A stretch of DNA of 64,000 bases from Gandjariella thermophila. Lineage in GTDB: Bacteria; Actinomycetota; Actinomycetes; Mycobacteriales; Pseudonocardiaceae. Positions 27,704-36,615 of the stretch are shown here, piece after piece. The translations under genes were made by a program, and so were the position numbers. The DNA lies in NCBI RefSeq assembly GCF_005405885.1, contig NZ_BJFL01000005.1:124001-188000 (forward strand), given 5' to 3'. Below the pieces are notes generated by a model. The model was not told the origin of the DNA. It did not search any database and saw only the letters and a list, made by a program, of their open reading frames with translations. Numbering within the stretch: the stretch's first letter is position 1; each line of letters starts with the position of its first letter.

Positions 27704-28702
27704 GTGTTTCGCTACGTCATCCGCCGCCTGCTGATATCCATTCCCATCCTGCTGGTGGGGACCTTCGCGGCGTTCGTGCTGGTCGCGAGTTCGGGCGATC
27801 CGGTGGCCGCGCTGGCGTCCAAGCCGGGCGTGACCAAGGAGGTCGTGGAGAACGCGCGGCACGCGCTGGGGCTGGACCAGAACATCTTCGTCCGGTACTG
27901 GCAGTGGCTCATCCACTTCGTCCGCGGTGACTGGGGCGTCAGCCTCGCCCTCGGCCAGGCGCAGGCCAGCGTGTTCGACGTGGTCACCCAGTCGCTGTGG
28001 GTGACCGTCCGGCTGGTGGTCGGCGCGGAGATCATCGCGCTGATCCTGGGCGTCGCGGTGGGCGTGCTCGCCGCGGTGCGCCAGTACTCGATCTTCGACT
28101 ACATCGCCACCAGCGCGGCGTTCCTCATGTTCTCCATGCCGATCTTCTGCGTCGCCATCGTGCTGAAGAACTACGGCATCCAGTTCAACAACGTGCTGGT
28201 GTCGTGGGGGCTGAAGCGCTGGCTGACCACGGCCGGCCCGCCCACCGGCGGCTTCTCCGGCTCGGTCGGCAACCAGATCGTCCAGTACACCGGCACCTTC
28301 CTGCTGCCGACGCTGAGCATCATGTTGATCAGCTTCGCCGCCTACAGCCGGTTCCAGCGGGCGTCGATGCTGGAGACGATGGGCATGGACTACGTGCGGA
28401 CGGCGCGGGCGAAGGGCCTGTCCCAGGGGCGGGTCATCTTCCGGCACGCCTTCCGCAACGCGCTCATCCCGGTGACCACGTACTTCTCGCTGAACTTCGG
28501 TGCCGCGTTCACCGGGGCCATCGTCACCGAGACCGTGTTCGGCTGGCACGGCATGGGCACCGTGCTCATCGACGCCGTGACCCAGTACGACCCCAACATG
28601 CTGATGGGGTTCCTGGTGGTCACCGCCACCCTGATCATCGTGTTCAACCTGATAGCCGACATCATGTACGGCTTCCTTGACCCGAGGATCCGCCTTGGCT
28701 AG
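27704..28702 (+). CDS. oppB: Oligopeptide ABC transporter permease OppB
   Basis: 332 residues from GTG (VFRYVIRRLLISIPILLVGT) with AGGAGA upstream. Six hydrophobic segments; the first TM lies at 9-30. The EAA loop that docks the ATPases reads DYVRTARAKGLSQGRVIFRH (~227-246). NIFVRYWQWLIHFVRGDWG is the characteristic periplasmic region of DppB/OppB permeases. It partners with OppC and ends 8 nt inside the oppC reading frame. Confidence 0.95.
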   Translation: MFRYVIRRLLISIPILLVGTFAAFVLVASSGDPVAALASKPGVTKEVVENARHALGLDQNIFVRYWQWLIHFVRGDWGVSLALGQAQASVFDVVTQSLWVTVRLVVGAEIIALILGVAVGVLAAVRQYSIFDYIATSAAFLMFSMPIFCVAIVLKNYGIQFNNVLVSWGLKRWLTTAGPPTGGFSGSVGNQIVQYTGTFLLPTLSIMLISFAAYSRFQRASMLETMGMDYVRTARAKGLSQGRVIFRHAFRNALIPVTTYFSLNFGAAFTGAIVTETVFGWHGMGTVLIDAVTQYDPNMLMGFLVVTATLIIVFNLIADIMYGFLDPRIRLG

Positions 28703-29639
28703 CCCGCTCATGTCGTCCCCGGAGACGACCGCCGTCGAGTCCCACGGGCCGCAGCCCGGGGAGGTCGGCCGGCACGACTTCGACACGAAGGCCCGCAAGC
28801 AGAGCCGAGTGATCCTCGGCCGGTTCCTGCGGCACCGGCTGGCGATGGCCAGCCTCAGCGTGCTCGTGCTGCTGGTGGTGCTCGCCTTCGTGGTGCCGGC
28901 CTTCTGGAAGTACACCTTCTGGGACACCTCCAGCGGCGGCTACCTGAAGCCCAGCCCCGACCACCCGATGGGCACCAATCAGGTCGGCAACGACATGTTC
29001 GCCCAGGTGCTCCGGGGCACCCAACTGTCCCTGCTGATCGCGTTCGTGGTGGCGATCGTGTCCACCGCGATCGGCGTCGTCCTCGGCGCGCTGTCCGGAT
29101 ACCTGCGCGGCATCATGGACACCGGGTTGATGCGGCTGGCCGACCTGTTCCTGATCTTCCCGCAGATCGCCGCGGCCGCGCTGCTGGTGAACCGGCTCGG
29201 CGGTAGCTGGTACATGGTGGCGCTCGTGCTGGCGCTGTGGAACTGGATGCAGATCGCCCGGATCACCCGGGGCGAGACGCTGTCCCTCGCCCAGCGCGAG
29301 TACATCGAGGCGTCCCGGGCGGCCGGCGCGGGCACCGGGCACATCATCTTCCGGCACCTGGTGCCGAACATGATCGGCACCATCACGGTGAACGCCACGC
29401 TGACCATCGCGCTGGCCGTGCTCCAGGAGGCGGCGCTGTCCTTCATCGGACTCGGCGTGCACATCCCGGACACCTCGCTCGGCCTGATCCTCAACACGAA
29501 CTACTCGCAGATCCTGGAGCGGCCGTGGCTGTTCTGGTGGCCGTTCGTGATCATCGTGTTGATCTCGCTGTGCGTGAACTTCATCGGTGACGGCCTGCGC
29601 GACGCGTTCGACCCCCGACAGACGAAGGTGCGTGCCTGA
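28695..29639 (+). CDS. oppC: Oligopeptide ABC transporter permease OppC
   Basis: 314 residues from a TTG overlapping oppB by 8 nt with GAGGA 7 nt upstream; ATG 28710 is an alternative. An OppC_N segment (RFLRHRLAMASLSVLVLLVV) precedes the DPMGTN-like HPMGTNQVGNDMFAQVLRG motif. Five further TMs follow, and the EAA loop reads EYIEASRAAGAGTGHIIFRH. It ends in TGATG overlap with oppD. Confidence 0.95.
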   Translation: MASPLMSSPETTAVESHGPQPGEVGRHDFDTKARKQSRVILGRFLRHRLAMASLSVLVLLVVLAFVVPAFWKYTFWDTSSGGYLKPSPDHPMGTNQVGNDMFAQVLRGTQLSLLIAFVVAIVSTAIGVVLGALSGYLRGIMDTGLMRLADLFLIFPQIAAAALLVNRLGGSWYMVALVLALWNWMQIARITRGETLSLAQREYIEASRAAGAGTGHIIFRHLVPNMIGTITVNATLTIALAVLQEAALSFIGLGVHIPDTSLGLILNTNYSQILERPWLFWWPFVIIVLISLCVNFIGDGLRDAFDPRQTKVRA

Positions 29640-30760
29640 TGGCGGAGACAGTGACCCGGCCGGCCTCCGGCAGCGCGCCCACGGAAGACTCCGACGTGCT
29701 GCTGCGGGTGGAGAACCTGTCCGTGGATTTCCCCACCGACGACGGCGTGGTGCACGCGGTGCGCAACGTGTCGTTCACCCTGCGCCCGAGGGACGTGCTG
29801 GGCATCGTCGGCGAGTCCGGCTCCGGCAAGTCCGTCTCCTCGATGGCGGTCATGGGCCTGCTGCCCAGGACGGCGCGGATCACCGGCTCCATCCGCTACC
29901 GAGGCCGGGAACTGGTGGGGCTGTCCTACAAGCAGATGCGGTCGCTGCGCGGCAACTCCATCGCCATGATCTTCCAGGACCCGATGACGTCGCTCAACCC
30001 GGTTTTCTCGGTGGGCTGGCAGCTCGCCGAGGCGTACCGGGCGCACCACGACGTGTCCAGGAAGGCGGCGTGGACAAAGGCCGTGGAGGCGCTGGAACTG
30101 GTCGGCATCCCGCAGCCGGACCGCAGGGCCGCGCAGTACCCGCACGAGTTCTCCGGCGGCATGCGGCAGCGCGCGGTGATCGCCATGTCGATCATCAACG
30201 ATCCCGACGTGATCATCGCGGACGAGCCCACCACCGCCCTGGACGTCACCGTGCAGGCGCAGATCCTGGACACCCTGCTGCGCATCCGGGACGAGATGGA
30301 CTCGGCCATCGTAATGATCACCCACGACCTCGGCGTGGTGGCCGGCATGGTCAACCGGGTGCAGGTGATGTACGGCGGGACCGTGGTGGAGTCCGGGCCG
30401 GTCGACGAGGTGTTCGACCTGCCCCGGATGCCCTACACGGTCGGCCTGCTCGGCTCGATTCCCAACCCCAGCCTGGTGGGCAAGCGGCTCACCCCGATCA
30501 AGGGCGCGCCCCCGTCGCTGGTCAACCTGCCGCCGGGCTGCCCGTTCTCGCCGCGCTGCCCGCTGGTGGTCGACAGGTGCCGCGAGGTCGAGCCCGAACT
30601 GCTGGAAACCGACCGGGCCGGGCACTTCGCCCGCTGCCATCGCTCCGACCACCTGGCCACCATCGAAGCGCCGTCCCGCCTGTTCGCCCACCAGGAGATC
30701 ACCGTGGACGAGGCGGACACCTCCGCGGACGGCGACGCCGAGGAAGAGGAGGCTTCATGA
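29639..30760 (+). CDS. oppD: Oligopeptide ABC transporter ATP-binding protein OppD
   Basis: 373 residues. Walker [14 protein letters not shown] (~60-70), signature [14 protein letters not shown], Walker [22 protein letters not shown]-loop IVMITHD. The C-terminal oligopeptide/dipeptide (oligo_HPY) region has [20 protein letters not shown], whose cysteines bind an Fe-S cluster in some homologues. An acidic tail follows. Its ATG overlaps the oppC stop; its stop overlaps a 15-codon mini-ORF. Confidence 0.96.
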   Translation: MAETVTRPASGSAPTEDSDVLLRVENLSVDFPTDDGVVHAVRNVSFTLRPRDVLGIVGESGSGKSVSSMAVMGLLPRTARITGSIRYRGRELVGLSYKQMRSLRGNSIAMIFQDPMTSLNPVFSVGWQLAEAYRAHHDVSRKAAWTKAVEALELVGIPQPDRRAAQYPHEFSGGMRQRAVIAMSIINDPDVIIADEPTTALDVTVQAQILDTLLRIRDEMDSAIVMITHDLGVVAGMVNRVQVMYGGTVVESGPVDEVFDLPRMPYTVGLLGSIPNPSLVGKRLTPIKGAPPSLVNLPPGCPFSPRCPLVVDRCREVEPELLETDRAGHFARCHRSDHLATIEAPSRLFAHQEITVDEADTSADGDAEEEEAS

Positions 30761-30804
30761 GCCGCCTCACGGTCGCGCGCACACTCACGGAGAGCACAGC
30801 ATGA
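30757..30804 (+). CDS. Operon-bridging mini-ORF between oppD and oppF
   Basis: 15 codons: [15 protein letters not shown]. The ATG overlaps the oppD stop (ATGA) and the TGA overlaps the oppF start (ATGA). A strong GAGGAGG lies 5 nt before this ATG, a better site than the GGAGAG before oppF. The DNA CGGTCGCGCGCACACTCACG parallels CGGTCGCGCGAACTCGCGGA upstream of htrA. Probably a coupling element that hands ribosomes from oppD to oppF; a peptide function is unproven. Confidence 0.5.
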   Translation: MSRLTVARTLTESTA

Positions 30805-31844
30805 GCACCACGGTCGACAGTCCCGAGCGGGCCTCAGCCGAGCAGCCGCGCGTGGCGCCGCTGCTCCAGGTCAGGGACCTGGTGAAGACCTTCCCGGTGC
30901 GCGGCAACGGGATCATCCCGCGCACCGTCGGGCAGGTGCACGCGGTGTCCGGGGTCAGCTTCGACCTGGCCGCCGGGGAAACCCTGGGCCTGGTCGGCGA
31001 GTCCGGCTGCGGCAAGTCCACCACGGGGCGCGCGGTGCTGCAGTTGCACAAGCCCACCTCGGGCTCGGTGAAGTTCGACGGCCACGAGCTGACCACGCTG
31101 GGCAACCGGGCGCTGCGCCCGTTCCGGCGGGACATGCAGATGGTCTTCCAGGACCCGTACGCGTCGCTGGACCCGCGCTGGCAGGTCAACAACATCATCG
31201 CCGAGCCGCTGCGCATCCACGGCGGCTCGGACGAGCGCGCCATCCAGTCCCGGGTCAACGAGCTGATGGAACTGGTCGGCCTGAACCCGGAGCACCGCAA
31301 CCGGTACCCGCACGAGTTCTCCGGCGGGCAGCGGCAGCGCATCGGCATCGCCAGGGCGCTGGCCGTCAACCCGCGGCTGGTGGTGCTGGACGAGCCGGTG
31401 TCCGCGCTGGACGTCTCCGTGCAGGCGGGCGTGGTCAACCTGCTGGAGGAGCTGCAGGAGCGGTTCGGGCTGGCCTACCTGTTCGTGGCGCACGACCTGT
31501 CCGTGGTCCGGCACATCTCCGACCGGGTCGCGGTGATGTACCTGGGCAAGATCGTCGAGATCGGCTCGCAGAACGACATCTACCGCCGGCCGAGCCACCC
31601 GTACACGCAGGCGCTGCTGTCCGCGGTGCCGGTGCCGGACCCGAAGGCGGAGCGCCGCAGGGAACGGATCGTGCTCACCGGGGACGTGCCGAGCCCGGTG
31701 AACCCGCCGTCCGGCTGCCGGTTCCGCACCCGCTGCTGGAAGGCCCAGGACATCTGCGCCACCGAGGAGCCGAAGCTGATCCGCCGCACCTCCTCCGGCG
31801 CGCTGTCCGCCTGCCACTTCGCCGAGGAACTGTCCATCCTGTGA
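30801..31844 (+). CDS. oppF: Oligopeptide ABC transporter ATP-binding protein OppF
   Basis: 347 residues. Walker [17 protein letters not shown] (~66-80), [14 protein letters not shown], signature [16 protein letters not shown], Walker [22 protein letters not shown]-loop in [12 protein letters not shown], and a C-terminal oligo_HPY region [16 protein letters not shown]. It completes OppABCDF. The ribosome-binding site is a weak GGAGAG, so expression probably depends on coupling through the preceding mini-ORF. Confidence 0.96.
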   Translation: MSTTVDSPERASAEQPRVAPLLQVRDLVKTFPVRGNGIIPRTVGQVHAVSGVSFDLAAGETLGLVGESGCGKSTTGRAVLQLHKPTSGSVKFDGHELTTLGNRALRPFRRDMQMVFQDPYASLDPRWQVNNIIAEPLRIHGGSDERAIQSRVNELMELVGLNPEHRNRYPHEFSGGQRQRIGIARALAVNPRLVVLDEPVSALDVSVQAGVVNLLEELQERFGLAYLFVAHDLSVVRHISDRVAVMYLGKIVEIGSQNDIYRRPSHPYTQALLSAVPVPDPKAERRRERIVLTGDVPSPVNPPSGCRFRTRCWKAQDICATEEPKLIRRTSSGALSACHFAEELSIL

Positions 31845-31924
31845 ACTCCTCTCGGGTGTGATCTTGGCACTCGTTGATCGGGATGGGTGACATCGGAGGG
31901 CTGGCCGGGTTCTACGCTGAGCGG

Positions 31925-32776
31925 GTGACACTGACCGCTCCGCCTCGGTTGATGCTGGTGCACGCGCACCCCGACGACGAGAGCCTGTGGACCGGCGGCA
32001 CCATCGCCCGCTATGCCGCGCAGGGCTACCACGTCACCGTGGTGACCTGCACGCTGGGCGAGGAGGGCGAGATCATCCCGGGCAGCCTCCGGGAGCTGGC
32101 CGCGGACGCGGCGGACCAGCTCGGCGGCTACCGCGTGGGCGAGCTGCGATCAGCCTGTGCCGCGCTGGGTATCACCGACCACCGTTACCTGGGCGGCATC
32201 GGCCGGTGGCGGGACTCCGGCATGGCCGGGTCGCCGGCCAACACCCGGCCCAGGGCGTTCGCCGCCGGCCCGCTGGAGGAGCAGGTGGCCGAGCTGGCGG
32301 CGGTGCTGCGCGAGGTGCGGCCGCAGGTGGTGGTCAGCTACGACGCCAACGGCGGCTACGGCCACCCGGACCACATCCGGGCGCACCAGATCACCATGGC
32401 CGCCGCCGCGAACGTGCCGGACGTCGCGCGGGTGTTCCACGCGGTGACCTCGCGGCGGGCGGTCGAGGAGGGCGTGGCCAAGCTGGCCGCGGTCGACGGC
32501 CTGCCGTTCCGGCTGCCCGAGCCCGGCGAACTGCCGGTCACCGAGGACGAGAAGATCACCACCGCGGTGGACATCTCCGCGCACCTGCAGGCCAAGCTCG
32601 GCGCGCTGCAGGCGCACGCCACGCAGATCAGCGTGTGGCGCGGCGGCGAGGGGGTGGCCAGCTACGCGCTGTCCAACGGGATCGCGCAGCCGGTGGTGGA
32701 CCACGAGTACTACGTGCTGGCCCGCGGTCCGGCCGACGGCGCGGAGACCGACCTGTTCGGCGGGCTGGGCATGTGA
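31925..32776 (+). CDS. mshB: GlcNAc-Ins deacetylase of mycothiol synthesis
   Basis: 283 residues from GTG (VTLTAPPRLMLVHAHPDDES), aligned to the mycobacterial start; upstream in-frame ATG/TTG codons are less likely. Zinc motifs: HPDDES (15-20) and YGHPDH (~144-149). YLGGIGRWRDSGMAGSPAN and the C-terminal VDHEYYVLARGPADGAETDL are MshB hallmarks. It removes acetate from GlcNAc-inositol in the second committed chemical step to mycothiol. GTG of the next gene overlaps its stop. Confidence 0.93.
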   Translation: MTLTAPPRLMLVHAHPDDESLWTGGTIARYAAQGYHVTVVTCTLGEEGEIIPGSLRELAADAADQLGGYRVGELRSACAALGITDHRYLGGIGRWRDSGMAGSPANTRPRAFAAGPLEEQVAELAAVLREVRPQVVVSYDANGGYGHPDHIRAHQITMAAAANVPDVARVFHAVTSRRAVEEGVAKLAAVDGLPFRLPEPGELPVTEDEKITTAVDISAHLQAKLGALQAHATQISVWRGGEGVASYALSNGIAQPVVDHEYYVLARGPADGAETDLFGGLGM

Positions 32777-33261
32777 CCGGGCCGGGAGACGGCGCGGCGC
32801 CCGCCCGCGCGACATGGGTCCGGTGGCCGGTGCTCGCGCTGCTGGTCGTCGACGCTGCGGTGTCCGCGGTGGTGGAGTTGTTCTTCCTGCCGCTGCGGTT
32901 CGACGGCGCGCTGCTGCCCGACCTCGGGGGCGTGCCGTTCCCGGCCACCGCGGTGCTGGCCGCGGTCGGTACCCCGCTGCTGGTGCGCACCGCGGCGCGG
33001 CTGGCGCCTCGCCTCCCGGTCGCCGGGGCCCCGCTGGCCGCGTGGCTGGCCACCGTGCTGGTGTTCGGCTTCTTCGGCCCGGGTGGCGACGCCGTGCTGG
33101 TCGGCGACTGGCGGGCGCTGCTGCTGCTGGCCGGCGGCGCGCTGCCCGCCGCCGTGGTGCTCGGCGGCGAGATGGGTCGCGCCCAGCAGGCGGCCGCCCA
33201 GCGCGCCGCGGACCACGACGCGGCGCGGCGACCGGGCGTCGGGACCCGGACCGGCGCCTGA
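32773..33261 (+). CDS. Four-helix membrane protein (Rv1171-like)
   Basis: 162 residues from GTG overlapping the mshB stop (GTGA). Four hydrophobic segments: WPVLALLVVDAAVSAVVELF, FPATAVLAAVGTPLLV, APLAAWLATVLVFGFFGPGG and ALLLLAGGALPAAVVLGGEM, with a polar Ala/Arg-rich tail. The same place after mshB is held by Rv1171 in M. tuberculosis. Function unknown; conserved coupling to mshB hints at a link with mycothiol or envelope redox, which is inference. Confidence 0.75.
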   Translation: MTGPGDGAAPARATWVRWPVLALLVVDAAVSAVVELFFLPLRFDGALLPDLGGVPFPATAVLAAVGTPLLVRTAARLAPRLPVAGAPLAAWLATVLVFGFFGPGGDAVLVGDWRALLLLAGGALPAAVVLGGEMGRAQQAAAQRAADHDAARRPGVGTRTGA

Positions 33262-33284
33262 ACGTTCCGGCCGGTGCGGCGCGG

Positions 33285-33663
33285 TCAGGGGCGCGGAATC
33301 CAGTAGCGGTAGCGGTGGTGCTCCACGCCGCCCAGCCGGGTGTAGAGCCGCAGCGCCGGGATGTTGTGCGTGGCGACCTGCGGCGCGTACCGGCGCGCGC
33401 CCAGCCGGCCCCCGCCCACGATGTCCTCGGCGGCCAAGCCGACGACCACGTGCGCGGTCGGCCGGATGCCGTGGTCCGCCGCGAACCGGACCGTCCCGCG
33501 CAGCGCCTCCCGCCCGGGAACGTCTGGTTCCCGGTGGTCAGGGTGCTGTTCGCGCGGCCGTGAAGCCGCCGGCCGCACGCATGCGCCACTGGCCCAGCGG
33601 CTCGTCGGCGAGTGCCGGCCAGGCGTCCGCGCAGAGGTGCTCCAACCGGGTAACGTCGTCCAC
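33285..33663 (-). pseudogene. Decayed GNAT N-acetyltransferase
   Basis: From GTG 33663 the frame reads VDDVTRLEHLCADAWPALAD, then GQWRMRAAGGFT and soon a stop. In the next frame GRANSTLTTGNQTFPG continues the expected RAAGGFTGRANS motif, and a third frame gives REALRGTVRFAADHGIRPTA then LRLYTRLGGVEHHRYRYWIP, the typical GNAT C-terminus (AlaLeuTyrxxLGF-like). So there are at least two frameshifts and an internal deletion (about 120 of ~250-300 usual residues, lacking the RxxGxG/A acetyl-CoA loop). Inactive unless sequencing errors explain it. Confidence 0.75.
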
Positions 33664-33811
33664 GCGGGCAGTCTGCCTGGCGTGGTGAGGTGCGGAGGTG
33701 TGAACTCCGGCACCGGCTGCGTACCCCTCAAGGGGGGCGAGAGATACTGTCGCGTGCCGCGTTACCTGCCGCTGGCGCGGCTGGACTGGTGATGAGGAGC
33801 AGGAGAGCGCA

Positions 33812-34132
33812 GTGACCTATGTGATCGCCGAGCCCTGCGTCGACGTGCTGGACAAGGCATGCATTGAGGAGTGCCCGGTCGACTGCATCTACGAGGGCGA
33901 GCGGATGCTTTACATCCACCCCGACGAGTGCGTGGACTGCGGTGCCTGCGAGCCGGTTTGCCCGGTGGAGGCCATCTACTACGAGGACGACGTCCCGGAC
34001 CAGTGGAAGGACTACACCAAGGCGAACGCGGACTTCTTCAACGAGCTCGGTTCGCCGGGGGGCGCGTCCAAGGTCGGCAAGATCCACTCGGACGTGCCGC
34101 TCGTCGCGGCGCTGCCGCCACAGGGCGAGTGA
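33812..34132 (+). CDS. fdxA: FdxA-type 7Fe ferredoxin
   Basis: 106 residues from GTG. Two cluster motifs: the [3Fe-4S] site [17 protein letters not shown] (~9-25) and the [4Fe-4S] site [16 protein letters not shown] (~42-57). The tail [21 protein letters not shown]-like region matches mycobacterial FdxC. A low-potential electron carrier in the cytosol. The dapC GTG overlaps its stop, an order conserved with Rv1177-Rv1178. Confidence 0.96.
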   Translation: MTYVIAEPCVDVLDKACIEECPVDCIYEGERMLYIHPDECVDCGACEPVCPVEAIYYEDDVPDQWKDYTKANADFFNELGSPGGASKVGKIHSDVPLVAALPPQGE

Positions 34133-35238
34133 CCATCGGGCGGAGCGGCCGGCAGCTCCCCGACTTCCCGTGGGATCTGCTGGCCGATCACGCTGCGCGG
34201 GCACGGGAGCACCCCGGCGGGGTGGTCAACCTCTCCGTGGGCACACCGGTCGATCCCGTGCCCGGCGTGCTGCGCGACGCCCTCGCCGCCGCGTCCAACG
34301 AGCCCGGCTACCCGGCCACGCACGGCACCCCGGCGCTGCGCGAGGCGGCGGTCGCCGCCCTTGCCCGGCGGTTCGGAGTGACCGGGCTCGACCCGGACGC
34401 GGTGCTGCCGACCATCGGCTCGAAGGAACTCGTCGCCTGGCTGCCCACGCTGCTCGCGGTGCGGCCCGGCGACATCGTGGCCATCCCCGAACTCGCCTAC
34501 CCCACCTACGAGGTGGGTGCTCGGCTGGCCGGGGCCGAGGTGGTCCGGCTCGCCGACGGCGAGCGACCGCCGCCGGGTACCGCGCTGGTGTGGCTGAACT
34601 CGCCGTCCAACCCGACCGGCCGGGTACTGCCCGCGCTGGCGTTGGCCGAGGCGGTGGCCGCCGCCCGCGAGGTCGGCGCGCTGGTCGCCTCCGACGAGTG
34701 CTACCTCGGCCTGGGCTGGGACACCCAGCCGGTGTCCGTGCTGCATCCGGCGGTGTCCGGGGGACGGTTGGACGGCCTGCTCGCGGTGCACTCGCTGTCC
34801 AAGTCGTCCAGCCTGGCCGGCTACCGCGCCGGCTTCGTCACCGGTGACCCCGGGCTGGTGTCCCGGCTGCTGGAGGTGCGCAAGCACGCCGGGATGATGG
34901 TGCCCCGGCCGGTGCAGTCGGCGATGACTGCGGCGCTCACCGACGACGAGCACGTGGCCGCGCAGCGGAGCCGGTACGCCGGACGCCGCGACGTGCTGCG
35001 CGCCGCGCTGGCCGCCGCCGGCTTCGACGTGCACCACTCCGAGGGCGGGCTGTACCTGTGGGCCACTCGCGGTGAGAACGCCTGGGACAGCGTGGCCTGG
35101 TTCGCGGAGCGCGGCGTGCTGGTCGCCCCCGGTACGTTCTACGGGCCCGCCGGCGAGCGGCACGTGCGCGTCGCGCTGACCGCCACGGACGAGCGGGTCT
35201 CCGCCGCCGCCGATCGCCTGGCCCACGCCCGGGTCTGA
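34129..35238 (+). CDS. dapC: N-succinyl-LL-diaminopimelate aminotransferase
   Basis: 369 residues from GTG overlapping fdxA (GTGA). Class I/II PLP aminotransferase: [36 protein letters not shown], the PLP lysine in [14 protein letters not shown] (~225) and a C-terminal [11 protein letters not shown] with the carboxylate-binding Arg. The neighbourhood (fdxA before, dapD and dapE further on) supports the DapC assignment in meso-DAP/lysine synthesis for peptidoglycan. Confidence 0.9.
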   Translation: MTIGRSGRQLPDFPWDLLADHAARAREHPGGVVNLSVGTPVDPVPGVLRDALAAASNEPGYPATHGTPALREAAVAALARRFGVTGLDPDAVLPTIGSKELVAWLPTLLAVRPGDIVAIPELAYPTYEVGARLAGAEVVRLADGERPPPGTALVWLNSPSNPTGRVLPALALAEAVAAAREVGALVASDECYLGLGWDTQPVSVLHPAVSGGRLDGLLAVHSLSKSSSLAGYRAGFVTGDPGLVSRLLEVRKHAGMMVPRPVQSAMTAALTDDEHVAAQRSRYAGRRDVLRAALAAAGFDVHHSEGGLYLWATRGENAWDSVAWFAERGVLVAPGTFYGPAGERHVRVALTATDERVSAAADRLAHARV

Positions 35239-35255
35239 CCCGCTACCCGCGTCCC

Positions 35256-35340
35256 GCTACCCGCATTGAGCGGGCTGAACGGCGTTTCGCGGCGTCCGCG
35301 AACCCCCGTCGAGCCCGCTGAACGCGAGTTCAGCGGGTGG
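35256..35340. terminator. Bidirectional terminator repeat (dapC / CHAD)
   Basis: Contains CCCGCTGAAC-GCGA-GTTCAGCGGG (35314-35337), a perfect 10-bp stem with 4-nt loop that overlaps the CHAD stop codon. Upstream, GCATTGAGCGGGCTGAACGG (from 35263) is a second copy of the arm 42 bp away, separated by GTTTCGCGGCGTCCGCGAAC. The same unit occurs at 57700-57810 between another convergent pair. Confidence 0.75.
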
Positions 35341-36238
35341 AGAGCAGCTTCCTGGCCCGGCGGTCGACCTCCTGCCAGGCGGCCGGCCAGCGATTCCGGT
35401 ACGCCGCCCGGCGGGCCCGCTCCCGCTCGGCGAGCCGGCCCGCGACGAAGGCCAGGTGCGCGTCCCCGTCGGAGTCCTCCGCCGTGGCCAGCTCGCGTAC
35501 GGTCTTCTCGGCGACCGCGGCGTCCTGGTGCTCGCCGAGCACGTCCTGCAACACGGTGACCGCCTTGACCAGCTTGCGCACCGGCCGGCCCTGGTCCGGC
35601 TCGATCAGCTCGGCGGCGTAGCGTAGCCGCTTGCCGCGGATGCGCAGCGCGTGCAGCGCCTCGTCACTGCCGTCCTCGTCGACCTTGCGCACCTGCCGGA
35701 GCGCCTTGCGGTACGGCCGGCGCACCAGGTCCAGCGGGGCCACGTCGACCGGGGCCGCCGGCGGGCCGGCCTCCACGGCCTTGTCCAGCGCGGCCAGCAG
35801 GTCGGCGTACCGCCGGCTGCGCAGTGCCCGCAGCAGCCGCTGCCGCGCCGCCCGCCGTTTCCGGGTCAACCCGCGCAGCAGCGCCTCGACCGCGTGCCGC
35901 TCGTCGTCGGTGAAGTCCGCCGACTCCGCGCGCAGCCGCCCGATCAGCACGTCCAAGTCGCGCACCGGGCCGAGCACCTGGCCCAGCCAGCGCAGCTCGG
36001 CCCGCAGCTCGTCCGCCCACCGGCGGTCCACCGCGTCACCGGCGGCGGCCAGCACCGCCCGCATCCTGCGCACCGCCACCCGCATCTGGTGCAGGTCCTC
36101 CGGGTCGGCGCCGGAACGGGTGCCGGCCTCGTGCTCGCGCAGCGCGGCGAACCGCACCCGCAGGGCGTCGCGGACCAGCCGTGGAACCGGTGGTAGGTCG
36201 TCCTGGGGCGGTGATTCCTGCCGACTGCTGCGCGCCAT
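35330..36238 (-). CDS. CHAD domain-containing protein
   Basis: 302 residues from ATG (MARSSRQESPPQDDLPPVPR). The CHAD four-helix bundle is evident: LHQMRVAVRRMRAVLAAA, GQVLGPVRDLDVLIGRL, LHALRIRGKRLRYAAELI and VLQDVLGEHQDAAVAEK, with the conserved histidines and basic residues that bind inorganic polyphosphate. Likely a polyphosphate-associated protein; no CYTH/triphosphatase partner is in the window. The stop lies within a terminator repeat. Confidence 0.9.
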   Translation of the reverse strand: MARSSRQESPPQDDLPPVPRLVRDALRVRFAALREHEAGTRSGADPEDLHQMRVAVRRMRAVLAAAGDAVDRRWADELRAELRWLGQVLGPVRDLDVLIGRLRAESADFTDDERHAVEALLRGLTRKRRAARQRLLRALRSRRYADLLAALDKAVEAGPPAAPVDVAPLDLVRRPYRKALRQVRKVDEDGSDEALHALRIRGKRLRYAAELIEPDQGRPVRKLVKAVTVLQDVLGEHQDAAVAEKTVRELATAEDSDGDAHLAFVAGRLAERERARRAAYRNRWPAAWQEVDRRARKLLSTR

Positions 36239-36615
36239 CGGGCGAATAGTAGGTGAACCGCTGTCGAACGTGGAGTGGCCAACGTCCCTCGCCTCACTCG
36301 GCCGTCTGCCCGCTGACCCGGCGTTGACCTCACCGCGTATCCCGGTCCACCGGCTGGTGTGGCGGATCACCTTCACACACGGTGGCCGCCTACGATGTAC
36401 ACCTCGCCGAGAACAGGCGTGGTGCACTGATCATATGACTCCACCCAGCACGCCAACACCTTCTCGGTTCCCGGATTTCTGCTCGCACAGGTGGCGGCGA
36501 CGCCGGTGACCTCGCCAAGGGGATGCTGGTCTCCCACCCGGCGCTCTGCGCGTGCCGCGTAGCCGGCGGGGCGACCAGGGCTGCCCCGCTGACGGCGGTG
36601 GCCAGCGTGCGAGGA
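36239..36615. other. 377-bp intergenic region without a supported gene
   Basis: Lies between the CHAD start and the dapD stop, both minus strand. Part of it (about 36340-36480) is less GC-rich than its surroundings and may hold the CHAD promoter. Short open frames exist but lack family features. I see no convincing hairpin, repeat or RNA signature. Confidence 0.4.

Noticed and set aside
36431-36615. Possible small gene upstream of the CHAD gene
   Set aside because: Short frames have no ribosome-binding site or family pattern; left as intergenic.
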